A stretch of 64,000 nucleotides of DNA from Pseudoduganella violaceinigra DSM 15887 (GTDB taxonomy: Bacteria; Pseudomonadota; Gammaproteobacteria; Burkholderiales; Burkholderiaceae_D), in NCBI RefSeq assembly GCF_000425385.1, contig NZ_AUDI01000001.1, positions 606,331 through 670,330 of the forward strand, written 5' to 3'. The stretch's first letter is position 1. The number at the start of each line of letters is the position of its first letter. The notes beneath the pieces are model-generated. The model saw only the letters and a program-made list of their open reading frames with translations, ran no database searches and was not told where the DNA came from. This document shows positions 19,000-27,370 of this stretch, in pieces. The position numbers and the translations under genes were made by a program.

Positions 19000-20115
19000 T
19001 TACGCCAGCAGCGATTCCGCCGGCACATAGGTATAGCCAAGGTCGCGCGCCACCGCCTCATAGGTGACCTGGCCCTGGCAGACATTCAATCCGTTGCGCA
19101 AATGCTGGTTGGCCTTCATGGCCTTGGCCCAGCCCTTGTCGGCCAGCGCGATCGCGTGCCCGATGGTGGCGTTATTCAGCGCAAAGGTAGAGGTGCGCGC
19201 CACGGCGCCCGGCATGTTGGCGACGCAGTAGTGCACCACGCCGTCGACGATGAAGGTCGGATTTTCGTGCGTGGTGGCGTGCGAGGTTTCGAAACAGCCG
19301 CCCTGGTCGATTGCCACGTCGACCACGACCGACCCTTGCTTCATGCGCGACACCATATTGCGTGTCACCAGCTTGGGCGCGGCCGCGCCGGGTACCAGTA
19401 CACCGCCGATCACCAGGTCGGCGTCGGTCACGGCATCGTCGATGGTGTGGGCGTTGGAGAACATGGTCTGGATGCGGTTGCCGAACACCAGGTCCAATTG
19501 GCGCAGACGGTCGATGCTCTTGTCCAGCACCGTGACGCGGGCGCCCATGCCGACGGCGATCTGCAGCGCGTTGGTGCCGACCACGCCGGCGCCGATAATC
19601 GCCACATGGCCGGGCGCCACGCCAGGCACGCCGCCCAGCAGCAGGCCCATGCCCCCTTTGGATTTTTCGAGATGGGCGGCGCCGGCCTGGATCGCCATGC
19701 GGCCGGCCACTTCGCTCATCGGCGCCAGCAGCGGCAAGCCGCCGTTCGCGCCGGTGATGGTTTCGTACGCAACGCAAACCGCGCCCGATTTCACCAGCGC
19801 CTTGGTCTGCTCCGGATCGGGAGCCAGGTGCAGGTAGGTGTATAGGATCTGGTTCTCGCGCAGCATTGCGCATTCCTGCGGCTGAGGTTCCTTTACTTTG
19901 ACGATCATTTCAGCGCGGGCGAAGATCTCTTCCGCGCTATCGATGATCGTGGCGCCCGAGCCTACATACATTTCGTCGGTCAGACCGATTGCAGCGCCCG
20001 CGTTGTGCTGCACCAGGACCTGGTGCCCGCGGAGTGTCAGTTCCTTTACGCTGGCCGGGGTAAGGCCAACGCGCGATTCCTGATTCTTGATTTCCTTCGG
20101 TACGCCTACCAACAT
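19000..20115 (-). CDS. ald: Alanine dehydrogenase
   Basis: The 371-residue enzyme starts MLVGVPKEIKNQESRVGLTP, with the NAD-binding segment AIIGAGVVGTNALQIAVGMG and the family's AYETI and ADLVIGGVLVPG stretches. It oxidises L-alanine to pyruvate and ammonia. I chose the ATG at 20115, preceded by AGGAG, because longer readings run through a repetitive spacer. In this operon it likely regenerates pyruvate from the alanine made by the adjacent beta-alanine:pyruvate aminotransferase, releasing ammonia from the pyrimidine nitrogen. Alternative: a general alanine catabolic enzyme. Confidence 0.93.
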   Translation of the reverse strand: MLVGVPKEIKNQESRVGLTPASVKELTLRGHQVLVQHNAGAAIGLTDEMYVGSGATIIDSAEEIFARAEMIVKVKEPQPQECAMLRENQILYTYLHLAPDPEQTKALVKSGAVCVAYETITGANGGLPLLAPMSEVAGRMAIQAGAAHLEKSKGGMGLLLGGVPGVAPGHVAIIGAGVVGTNALQIAVGMGARVTVLDKSIDRLRQLDLVFGNRIQTMFSNAHTIDDAVTDADLVIGGVLVPGAAAPKLVTRNMVSRMKQGSVVVDVAIDQGGCFETSHATTHENPTFIVDGVVHYCVANMPGAVARTSTFALNNATIGHAIALADKGWAKAMKANQHLRNGLNVCQGQVTYEAVARDLGYTYVPAESLLA

Positions 20116-20233
20116 GGTTTGTCTCCTCTCGGTTTTTTTGAACCGGTAAACCGCCGAGGGCAAGGTTATGCGTTGTTGACTTAGGACGAACATCAAGAAC
20201 CTGAACCTAACCCTTGATCGTTGCATACCGGTT
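20116..20233. repeat. ACCGGT-bounded spacer (aminotransferase / ald gap)
   Basis: The 118-bp gap is bracketed by AACCGGT at 20141-20147 and ACCGGTTTTA at 20227-20236, the latter merging with the TAA stop of the aminotransferase. Unlike the other spacers of this family here, it contains no GTCTGACCC hairpin. The ald ribosome binding site follows it on the minus strand. Confidence 0.55.
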
Positions 20234-21550
20234 TTACTCAAGCGTCTTCAGCACCCTTCCCAGCTTCTCGAACAATTCGTCGATATGCTTCTTCTCAAAG
20301 GTGAGCGGCGGCGACAAGGCAATGATGTCGCCGGTAACGCGGATCAAGACGCCATCCGCGAAAGCTTTCTTGAACGCGGCATAAGCGCGCGCGCCTGGCG
20401 CCCCGGCCCGCGGCGCCAGCTCGATGCCGGCGACCAGGCCTATGGTGCGGATATCGATCACATGCGGCATGCCTTTCAGCGAATGCACCGCGTCTTCCCA
20501 GTACGGCTGGATCTCCTTGGCGTGATCCAACAGCTTCTGTTCCTTGAATACTTCCAGCGTAGCCAGCGATGCCGCGCAAGCCACCGGATGGCCGGTATAG
20601 GTATAGCCATGGAACAGCTCAATGCCTGCCGGCCCTTCCATGAAAGCGTCGTGAATGAATTTTTTGCTGAACACCGCGCCCATGGGGATGGTGCCGTTGG
20701 TCAGCCCTTTCGCGGTGGTCATCATGTCCGGCTCGACATCGAAGTAATCGGTGGCGAACGGCGTGGTCAGGCGGCCAAACCCGGTGATCACCTCATCGAA
20801 GATCAGCAGGATTCCGTGCTTGGTGCACAACTCGCGCAAGCGCTTCAAGTAGCCTTTCGGCGGCACCAGGACGCCGGTGGAGCCGGCCACCGGCTCCACG
20901 ATCACGGCGGCAATGGTGGACGCGTCGTGCAGCGCGACGATGCGCTCCAGTTCATCGGCCAGGTGCGCGCCGTATTCGGGCTCGCCGCGCGAGTAGGCGT
21001 TCTTTTCAATATTATGGGTGTGCGGCAGGTGGTCCACGCCCGGCAGCATCACGCCGTAAGGCTTGCGGTTGCCGGCGATGCCGCCCACAGAGATGCCGCC
21101 GAAGCCCACTCCGTGATAGGCGCGTTCGCGCCCGATCAGGCGGGTACGGGAAGCTTCACCGCGCGCCTTGTGGTAGGCCAGTGCGATCTTCAGCGCGGTG
21201 TCGACCGCCTCGGATCCCGAGTTGGTATAGAACACGTGGCCGAAACGATGGTTGGTGTACTCCATCAGTTTATCGGCGAGGTCGAAAGCGGCCGGGTGGC
21301 CCATCTGGAAGGTCGGTGCGAAGTCCAATTGCCCGACCATTTCGCTCACCGCTGCCACGATCTTCGGCTGGCGGTGGCCGCAAGGCACGCACCACAGGCC
21401 GGCGGTGCCGTCCAGCACCTGGTTGCCGTCGACATCCTTGTAGTACACGCCTTCGGCGGAGACCAGCAGGCGCGGGTTCGCCTTGAAATCGCGGTTGTTC
21501 GTGAATGGCATCCAGAAGGATGACATTGATTGCGGCCGGGCTTCGTTCAT
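20234..21550 (-). CDS. Beta-alanine:pyruvate aminotransferase (omega-amino acid transaminase, class III)
   Basis: The 438-residue PLP enzyme has the class III signature, with the PLP-Lys in TTAKGLTNGTIPMGAVFSK, the Asp motif LLIFDEVITGFGR and the glycine-rich NSGSEAVDTALKIAL. It transfers the amino group of beta-alanine (or 3-aminoisobutyrate) to pyruvate, giving malonate semialdehyde and alanine. It is the first gene of the minus-strand pyrimidine operon, so the promoter lies in 21551-21715, shared with the divergent MocR gene. Specificity is inferred from the operon. Confidence 0.9.
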   Translation of the reverse strand: MNEARPQSMSSFWMPFTNNRDFKANPRLLVSAEGVYYKDVDGNQVLDGTAGLWCVPCGHRQPKIVAAVSEMVGQLDFAPTFQMGHPAAFDLADKLMEYTNHRFGHVFYTNSGSEAVDTALKIALAYHKARGEASRTRLIGRERAYHGVGFGGISVGGIAGNRKPYGVMLPGVDHLPHTHNIEKNAYSRGEPEYGAHLADELERIVALHDASTIAAVIVEPVAGSTGVLVPPKGYLKRLRELCTKHGILLIFDEVITGFGRLTTPFATDYFDVEPDMMTTAKGLTNGTIPMGAVFSKKFIHDAFMEGPAGIELFHGYTYTGHPVACAASLATLEVFKEQKLLDHAKEIQPYWEDAVHSLKGMPHVIDIRTIGLVAGIELAPRAGAPGARAYAAFKKAFADGVLIRVTGDIIALSPPLTFEKKHIDELFEKLGRVLKTLE

Positions 21551-21677
21551 TGCTATCTCCCTTGGTGGGTTTTTTTTACGATGCTCAAAAAACTTTACCA
21601 GTTGGCAAAATCATGATGCAATAATAGACAGCAAGTTAACTATGGCACATATACACACGTAGGGAAACGTTCCAACC

Positions 21678-21701
21678 GTACAGGTAGATAAAACAGTACA
21701 G
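21678..21701. promoter_or_regulatory. GTACAG direct repeat, candidate MocR-type operator
   Basis: GTACAG occurs at 21678-21683 and 21696-21701, 18 bp apart, inside the 165-bp divergent region and just before the MocR-type gene (start 21716). MocR/PdxR-family regulators often bind direct repeats in such regions. Position supports a control site for itself and the pyrimidine operon, but the repeat is short and could be chance. Confidence 0.35.
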
Positions 21702-21715
21702 TTTTAGAGGCCCAC

Positions 21716-23155
21716 ATGCCAAACCCCGTCTGGCCAGAGTTGTCCATTGCACGAACGAAGAAGGGCAGCCTGATCGAAAAGATTGTCGACGCCATCAGTG
21801 CCATGATCGCCAGCCGCGAGCTGCGCCTTGGTACGAAGATGCCATCGGTACGGCAATTCGCGAAGTGTAATGGGGTGAGCACCTTTACAGTTGTGGAAGC
21901 CTACGACCGCCTGGTCACCCTGGGCCTGTTGTCGTCGCGCCGCGGTTCCGGCTATTACGTTGCACGTCACGACGCACCGCTACCATCGGCGCCGGCCCAT
22001 ATGGTGACCGGGCCTGCCGCGGTCGACGCGCTCACTCCTGAACTCTATTCCGGCGCCTCGGAAGCCCTGCCCGTCGGCGCCGGCTGGCTGCCGCCGGAGT
22101 GGTATGGCGAAGACACCGTGCTCGACGCCGTGCGCCACGCCATGCGCATTCCCGCCAACCGCCTGCGCGGCTACGGCCACCCGTTAGGCTTTCCCGGCCT
22201 GCGCCAATACATGGCGTCCACCTTGAGCGCAGAACTGTTCGCCGTCGAAGCGGAGCAGGTCCTGCTCACGCACGGCGCCACCCATGCGTTCGACCTGATC
22301 CTGCGCACGCTGACCAAGCCGGGCGACACCGTCTTTGTCGAAGACCCCGTCTACAGCAACCTGCTGTCCCTGATCCGCCACCACGGCTGCCATGCCATCG
22401 GCATTCCGCGCGGCGAACAGGGGCTGGACATGGACTTCCTCGCCGAGCAGGCGCGCGAAACCCAGCCCAAGCTGATGTTCGTCAATACCGTGCTGCAGAA
22501 TCCCCTGGGCACCAGCCTGACCCAGGCGCAGGCGCACCGCTTGCTGGGTTTCGCCGAGCAATTCGACTTCTGGCTGGTGGAAGACGACATCTACCGCGAG
22601 CTCACGCCGCGCGGCGAAGCCTCGCTGGCCGCGATGGACGGGCTGCGGCGCGTCATCCGCGTCGGCAGTTTTTCCAAGACGCTGTCGCCGGTGCTGCGCG
22701 TCGGTTCGATCTGCGCCTCGGCTTCGCTGCTGCCGGAGCTGGTGCGCGTGAAGATGCTGGCCGGTCTCACCACTTCCGAGGTGAACGAGCGGGCCGCCTA
22801 CCACGCCATCACCGCACGGCCCTACAGGCGCATGGTGGAACGCCTGGTGGGGCAACTTACCGAAGGGCGCGAACGCACCACCGACCTGCTGGCCCTGGCC
22901 GGCATGGCGCCGATCGCACGGCCGCGCGGCGGCATGTTCGTCAGCGCCGGCTGGCCACAGGCGCCCTCGCCGGAATGCAACGGCAAGCTGCTTGCCGAAC
23001 AGGCGCTCAAGTCCGGCATCCTGCTCGCGCCGGGCGAATTCTTTCAGCTGCGGCCACCGTCTTCGGTCTGGTTCCGCTTCAACGTCGCTTACTCGGACAG
23101 CCCACAACTGCGGAACTTCCTGCAGGCTATGCGGAGGGAATATGGCATCAGCTAA
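21716..23155 (+). CDS. MocR-family regulator (GntR-type HTH fused to aminotransferase-like domain)
   Basis: The 479-residue protein has a winged-helix GntR domain (about 15-85; KMPSVRQFAKCNGVSTFTVVEAYDRL). A fold-type-I aminotransferase-like domain (about 110-479) retains the PLP-lysine segment VGSFSKTLSPVLRVG. MocR proteins use PLP adducts as effectors rather than acting as enzymes. It is divergent from the beta-alanine aminotransferase operon, so beta-alanine or a related amino acid is a plausible signal (inference). It overlaps the downstream RutR-like gene by 14 bases, so the two regulators are co-expressed. Confidence 0.9.
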   Translation: MPNPVWPELSIARTKKGSLIEKIVDAISAMIASRELRLGTKMPSVRQFAKCNGVSTFTVVEAYDRLVTLGLLSSRRGSGYYVARHDAPLPSAPAHMVTGPAAVDALTPELYSGASEALPVGAGWLPPEWYGEDTVLDAVRHAMRIPANRLRGYGHPLGFPGLRQYMASTLSAELFAVEAEQVLLTHGATHAFDLILRTLTKPGDTVFVEDPVYSNLLSLIRHHGCHAIGIPRGEQGLDMDFLAEQARETQPKLMFVNTVLQNPLGTSLTQAQAHRLLGFAEQFDFWLVEDDIYRELTPRGEASLAAMDGLRRVIRVGSFSKTLSPVLRVGSICASASLLPELVRVKMLAGLTTSEVNERAAYHAITARPYRRMVERLVGQLTEGRERTTDLLALAGMAPIARPRGGMFVSAGWPQAPSPECNGKLLAEQALKSGILLAPGEFFQLRPPSSVWFRFNVAYSDSPQLRNFLQAMRREYGIS

Positions 23156-23774
23156 ACTGCGCCGCGTGATCAACCGCGACCGCCTGGAGGCGGACATCGC
23201 CGCCGAAGCCGTGCGCGTGTTCGCGGAATCCGGCTACGAAGGCGCGTCGGTCGCCACCATTGCGGAAAACGTCGGGCTCTCGAAGCAGAATCTGATGTAC
23301 TACTTCCCCACCAAGCAGGCGCTCTACCAGCGCGTGCTGGACAATGTGCTGGACGACTGGCTGGAACGCATGGCCAATCTCGCCGCCCCCGACGGCGAAC
23401 CGGCCGATGTGCTGCGCGCCTACATCAAGGCCAAGCTCGATTTTTCGCGCGAACAGCCGTGGGCGTCGCGCGTCTACGCGATGGAAGTGATCAGCGGCGC
23501 GCCGCTGTATGGCGCACAAATCCGCGAACGCGTGGTGCCCTTGCTGCGCAAGGATATCGAAGTCTTCGAACGCTGGATCGCCGCCGGCCGCATTGCCGCC
23601 GTCAACGCCACCCACCTGCTGTTTGCCATCTGGGCCATGACCCAGTCCTACGCCGACTTCGCCGCGCAAATGCAGCTGGTGCTCGGGCGTGGAGAACTCG
23701 CCGAAGCCGATTTCAGTGACGCCGAAACGACCATCGTCAACATGGTGCTTGCCGCCACAGCCCCAAGATCCTGA
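23142..23774 (+). CDS. RutR-like TetR-family regulator
   Basis: The 210-residue protein has a TetR DNA-binding domain with SKQNLMYYFPTKQALYQRVL and a C-terminal half matching the E. coli RutR pattern (AWASRVYAMEVISGAPL-type segment, then LLFAIWAMTQSYADFAAQM). RutR responds to uracil and thymine and controls pyrimidine degradation. I chose the ATG at 23142, which follows GGAGGG and overlaps the end of the MocR gene; longer readings would lie in the antiphase of that gene. Next to a reductive pyrimidine operon, a role as its pyrimidine sensor is likely. Confidence 0.85.
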   Translation: MASAKLRRVINRDRLEADIAAEAVRVFAESGYEGASVATIAENVGLSKQNLMYYFPTKQALYQRVLDNVLDDWLERMANLAAPDGEPADVLRAYIKAKLDFSREQPWASRVYAMEVISGAPLYGAQIRERVVPLLRKDIEVFERWIAAGRIAAVNATHLLFAIWAMTQSYADFAAQMQLVLGRGELAEADFSDAETTIVNMVLAATAPRS

Positions 23775-23901
23775 GGCGATGCGCCTATCGTTGTGATATT
23801 TACATTCATTTATGTCAACTACCCCTGAGCTTGGCGCGTTAAGGGCGTGAAACCGCGCATCGCGCAGTTTTCCCCTTAACCCCAAAACTCCCGGATCCCC
23901 T

Positions 23902-24714
23902 ATGACTACCGCCCGCAAGAAAATCGCTTGTCTGCTACTTCCTTCAGCCCTCATGCTGGCCGGCGCCGCCCAGGCCGCAGCCGGCCATCTTGGCAATGTC
24001 GAAACGCTCGGCATCAAGACTGGCATGACCCACGAGGAGGTCAAGGCCGTTCTGGCCAAGACCAACAAGCCGTGGAAGGAATCGCCGCCAAGTGCCGGAG
24101 GATTTTTTTTCGACCAGGGCGTAGGACAGGTGTACCGAGCGCGATTCACAGCGACAGACAGTAGCGGCTCGGAAGAGATTACGCTGACCTATTCAAAGGA
24201 AAACGCCCTGTTCATGATCAAGCGCACAACCCACTGGAATGCCGCAGCCCGGCCAGCCTTGGCGACGGCGATCAAGACCATACAGGAGAAATATGGAAAG
24301 CCGACTTCGCAGCGCGTCTACAGCGATACGGAGCAGATGTACTACTATACGCTGGACGGCGGCAAGACCATCACGGCAGAGGATTTGCCGAACAAGCGAG
24401 GCTATGAGTCCGACGCCACCAAATGCTACGAGTTCGATAAGGCTCCGCCGTCCCAATTCAATAATCCCGGCAATTTGGTGAAGCAGGAAGTTTTGTATGC
24501 CAAGTGCGGCGGCGCATTCCAGGTCTTCCTGACCCCCGACAACCCGAATTACCCCAACAGGAGTCCGCGCGAGATCGTCAGCACCATGGATATAGAAATC
24601 AACGACCCGCGCGTGTTCCTCGACGCCGCCCAGAAGGAGCTGTTTGCCCGCCAAAACAAACTCCAGGACGACATCAACAAAGCCAAGGCCAGCGGCAACA
24701 AGCCGACGCTGTAA
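23902..24714 (+). CDS. Hypothetical secreted protein
   Basis: The 270-residue product begins with a signal peptide (about 1-26, MTTARKK then a hydrophobic core ending AAQA). A short segment, GIKTGMTHEEVKAVLAKTN, resembles the SmpA/BamE-type start in which GMT-x-EEV-x-x-L marks small periplasmic folds. The rest is a beta-rich mature region with two Cys, and the C-terminus is Lys/Asn rich (ARQNKLQDDINKAKASGNK). No enzymatic motif is visible and there are no operon partners. A stem-loop lies downstream at 24814-24850. Confidence 0.65.
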   Translation: MTTARKKIACLLLPSALMLAGAAQAAAGHLGNVETLGIKTGMTHEEVKAVLAKTNKPWKESPPSAGGFFFDQGVGQVYRARFTATDSSGSEEITLTYSKENALFMIKRTTHWNAAARPALATAIKTIQEKYGKPTSQRVYSDTEQMYYYTLDGGKTITAEDLPNKRGYESDATKCYEFDKAPPSQFNNPGNLVKQEVLYAKCGGAFQVFLTPDNPNYPNRSPREIVSTMDIEINDPRVFLDAAQKELFARQNKLQDDINKAKASGNKPTL

Positions 24715-24813
24715 GGCGCGCAGGTACCGATTCGGAAGGAATTGATCCGGGCCGGTGGCCGACGACAGTTCCTGGACATTTTTAACAATATGCGTTCCTG
24801 CGCACAGGGCTGA

Positions 24814-24850
24814 AGGCAAACCGCTATACAAAACGTTACGCGGTTTGCCT
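24814..24850. terminator. Stem-loop between convergent genes
   Basis: AGGCAAACCGC at 24814-24824 and GCGGTTTGCCT at 24840-24850 form a perfect 11-bp stem with a 15-base loop, between the convergent genes ending at 24714 and 24864. There is no T-run on either side, so it is only a weak candidate for a bidirectional terminator or a 3'-end stabiliser. Confidence 0.5.
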
Positions 24851-24863
24851 GCCTCGAAGGCTC

Positions 24864-25808
24864 TTAGCCCAGCGCGCGCGCAACGGCAAGCAACTCGGAG
24901 ATGGCCTGGCCATCGTCCGGGTACAGCGCGCTGCCGACGTGCATGACGGGATCGATCTTCTCGCCATCAGGAAGCGACACAGGTTCCGAGCTTACGGCCT
25001 GCCGGAAGCGCAGCACCTGGCTCTGGATCACCGAACGCCGCCCCGCCACGCTCAGGATCATGCCGAATTCGTCCACGCCCAGGCGGCCCAGCACATCGCC
25101 CTCGCGGCATTCCCTGGCCAGGCGTTTCGCCAGTTCCACCATGACTTCCCTACGCTGCGAGCGTACGCGCGCCACCATCACGCCGACGTGGCCGCCGCGC
25201 GCGATCGCATCGTCGACCTTCACCCGCAACTGCTCGTAGAAGGAGGAACGGTTCGGCAACCCCGTCGCAGGATCCTGCGTCACCTTGCGCTGCAGGACAT
25301 TGCCGCCCTCCTGCGAGGCGTGATACATCATCGCCGCAGTCATATTGGCAATCGACTGCCCGATCGCCACCTCGTCCTGGTCGAAAGGCCGCGGTTCGCG
25401 CCAGGCCAGCTTCAGCACCCCGCCCGCCTGGTCGCCGAACAACAGCGGCAGGATCGCCATCGAACGCAGGCCGACCCGGCGACATGCTTCGCGGTTCACT
25501 CTTTCATCGATTTCGGAATCGTTGCAGGTGGCCGCCTGGCGCGCCGTCAGCACCTGGCCGGACAAGCTGCCCTTGATCTGCATCCGCAGGCCCAGCTGGG
25601 CCTCCGCCAGGCCTTGCGCCGCGCGGTACACCACCTCGCTGCCTTCGACCAGCTCGATCACCGAGCCGTCCGCTCCAGTCAGCTGCATGGCCTTCGCCGC
25701 CGCGCAATCCATCAGCGCACCGAAGGCAGGACCCAGGCGCGCCAATTCAAGCTGGGCATCCATGATTGCCACCAGCTTTGAATTGGACAGATCCAGCCGG
25801 TCGCTCAT
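24864..25808 (-). CDS. GAF-GGDEF protein with degenerate active site
   Basis: The 314-residue cytoplasmic protein has an N-terminal GAF-type sensor (about 20-165) and a C-terminal GGDEF fold (about 175-314) with the usual entry DPATGLPNRSSF (179-190). The signature loop reads GVDEF (residues 244-248): the second glycine of GG[D/E]EF is Val. That change usually abolishes diguanylate cyclase activity, so it may be a c-di-GMP or GTP sensor rather than a synthase. It is last in a tight four-gene minus-strand operon with VOC, unknown and NTF2-like genes. Confidence 0.82.
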   Translation of the reverse strand: MSDRLDLSNSKLVAIMDAQLELARLGPAFGALMDCAAAKAMQLTGADGSVIELVEGSEVVYRAAQGLAEAQLGLRMQIKGSLSGQVLTARQAATCNDSEIDERVNREACRRVGLRSMAILPLLFGDQAGGVLKLAWREPRPFDQDEVAIGQSIANMTAAMMYHASQEGGNVLQRKVTQDPATGLPNRSSFYEQLRVKVDDAIARGGHVGVMVARVRSQRREVMVELAKRLARECREGDVLGRLGVDEFGMILSVAGRRSVIQSQVLRFRQAVSSEPVSLPDGEKIDPVMHVGSALYPDDGQAISELLAVARALG

Positions 25809-25811
25809 CGT

Positions 25812-26243
25812 CTACTCCTGTACCTGGGTTATCTGGACGCTAGCCACACGCCACTTGCCATCCTTGCGCACATACACGTCAATATAGCGGTAATGGCTGC
25901 CGAATGCTTTTCCGTCCCAGCTTCCCGTCATGCGCGTGCGGCCGCTGACCAGGGCCACGTCGCCGTAAAAGCGCACATCCATATCCTCCACCCCATACGG
26001 GTGGATGACCAGCTTGGGCGACGTGATTGCATCAAGAAAGGCTTCCTTGCCCGCAATGTCGCCGCGCGCGCTGATCTGGCGGAAATCGTCCGCCATATTG
26101 GCGGCGATGGCTGCCCGGTCCTTGTTGATGATGGCTTTATCCCAGGCGTCGGCCTGCTGTATCAGTTGCTCGGCGGGCGTCGCGGCAAAGGCCTGCGCGA
26201 CGGAGAGCAGGGCCGCAGCGGCGATGGCAATATGTGATGTCAT
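25812..26243 (-). CDS. Exported NTF2-like (SnoaL/DUF4440) protein
   Basis: The 143-residue protein has a signal peptide (MTSHIAIAAAALLSVAQAFA) followed by an NTF2-like cone fold of DUF4440 type (QADAWDKAIINKDRAAIAANMADDF at the start, YRYIDVYVRKDGKWRVASVQ at the end). Such domains bind small ligands or act as simple isomerases; no catalytic residue is identifiable. It overlaps the upstream gene by four bases (ATGA) and ends four bases before the GAF-GGDEF gene. Confidence 0.78.
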   Translation of the reverse strand: MTSHIAIAAAALLSVAQAFAATPAEQLIQQADAWDKAIINKDRAAIAANMADDFRQISARGDIAGKEAFLDAITSPKLVIHPYGVEDMDVRFYGDVALVSGRTRMTGSWDGKAFGSHYRYIDVYVRKDGKWRVASVQITQVQE

Positions 26244-26929
26244 TGTGAGCAGAGTTTTTGGTTAAAGAAAGTGGCCTTGGCGGTCTTGACGTAGGCCTCG
26301 TAATCCATCGGCGGCAACTCCTCCTCGAGCGCCTTGATCGTCTTCATTTTCGCCGCATAGTTCTTGGCCAGCGTCGCCAGGCAAGCCGCCGGCTGCTTCA
26401 AATGGAATTGGGTCATGGCCAGGTCGTTGCGCACCTGGTCGGCCTCCATCCAGTGCATCAGGTGCGAACATTGTCCCAGCCAGCCGTTCAGCGTGTCGTA
26501 GGCTTGCTGGTAGTTCTTGGCCTTGTACTGCACCAGAAAGGCGTCTTTTGTCGCCTTGCTTGCGGCCGGCTTGCAGGCTCGCGGCGCCACGTAATACCTG
26601 CCATGGAAAGTCGCTCTGGCGCCGCATACGCCAGCGCACGCTTCCATCGACTGCGGTGTGACTTCGACCACACTGCCTTTCTGCGCGAACGCAATGCGGC
26701 ATTCCGGCTCGCCCGGCCCCTGGTCGTCCAGTGTGCCGATTGTTCCCTTGATGCTGCCGCTCAGCTCACAGTCGTGGGCATTCGGGCCAAAGGTGGACAA
26801 GGTGAATTTCTTCTCGCCGTTGCTGCCCTGGGTGATGGTCAGCGTGCCGGTGCCGCCCTCGCGGTCATACTCGACAGGCGGGGCCGCCGTAAGGTCTAGG
26901 GCCAGGGCGAGCAGGAGTGCGGTCGACAT
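26240..26929 (-). CDS. Hypothetical secreted protein with Cys pairs
   Basis: The 229-residue protein starts with a short hydrophobic signal ([18 protein letters not shown]). A beta-rich domain of about 110 residues follows, with CELSG, ECRIAF and EACAGVCGARA cysteines. The helical C-terminal part (QYKAKNYQQAYDTLNGWLGQC to the end) looks like a tetratricopeptide-type helix pair. The ATG at 26929 overlaps the stop of the VOC gene (TGATG); a TTG three bases earlier is possible. No family is recognised. It is translationally coupled to both neighbours. Confidence 0.65.
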   Translation of the reverse strand: MSTALLLALALDLTAAPPVEYDREGGTGTLTITQGSNGEKKFTLSTFGPNAHDCELSGSIKGTIGTLDDQGPGEPECRIAFAQKGSVVEVTPQSMEACAGVCGARATFHGRYYVAPRACKPAASKATKDAFLVQYKAKNYQQAYDTLNGWLGQCSHLMHWMEADQVRNDLAMTQFHLKQPAACLATLAKNYAAKMKTIKALEEELPPMDYEAYVKTAKATFFNQKLCSQ

Positions 26930-27300
26930 CAAATGTGCTGGTCGATCAGGATGGGGTTGCCGTCCGGGTCAAAAGCGATGATGTAGGCCGGGCCGGTGCT
27001 CGCTTCATCGGCGCGCGCCGCCAGCGCCACCCCGCTTGCCTCCAGTTCGCGCTGCAGTTGGCGCACGTCCGTGAAACCAGGCACGGCTTCCGCATTGCTG
27101 TCCCAGCCTGGGTTGAACGTCAGCGTGTTTTTCTCGAGCATGCCCTGGAACAGGCCGATGACCGTTTCCCCATTCTTCATGATCAGCCAGTTCTGCTCGA
27201 TGTTCCCGCCAAAGTCCTGGAAGCCGAACTTTGCGTAGAAGTCGCGCGAGGCTCTGATGTCCTTGACGTTCAGGCTGAGGGAAAAGACGCCGAGTTGCAT
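26929..27300 (-). CDS. VOC (glyoxalase/bleomycin resistance) family protein
   Basis: The 123-residue protein has the beta-alpha-beta-beta-beta repeats of the vicinal-oxygen-chelate fold: [25 protein letters not shown] at the N-terminus and [18 protein letters not shown] at the C-terminus. VOC proteins bind a metal through His/Glu pairs and include lyases, dioxygenases and antibiotic-binding proteins. I took the ATG at 27300, where the family N-terminus begins. It is the first gene of a four-gene operon. The substrate is unknown. Confidence 0.8.
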   Translation of the reverse strand: MQLGVFSLSLNVKDIRASRDFYAKFGFQDFGGNIEQNWLIMKNGETVIGLFQGMLEKNTLTFNPGWDSNAEAVPGFTDVRQLQRELEASGVALAARADEASTGPAYIIAFDPDGNPILIDQHI

Positions 27301-27370
27301 GCCAAACTCCCGGGGAATGGTAGACATTGCCAATCTAACATCAGCCCTGCCCCGCTAGCAAGGCCCGGCG

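Noticed and set aside
21641..21670. Third copy of the 40-bp control site in the MocR/aminotransferase divergent region
   Set aside because: Only a short ATGGCA-CATATAC resemblance is present; the A/T-rich arm and promoter hexamers do not align, so it is likely chance.
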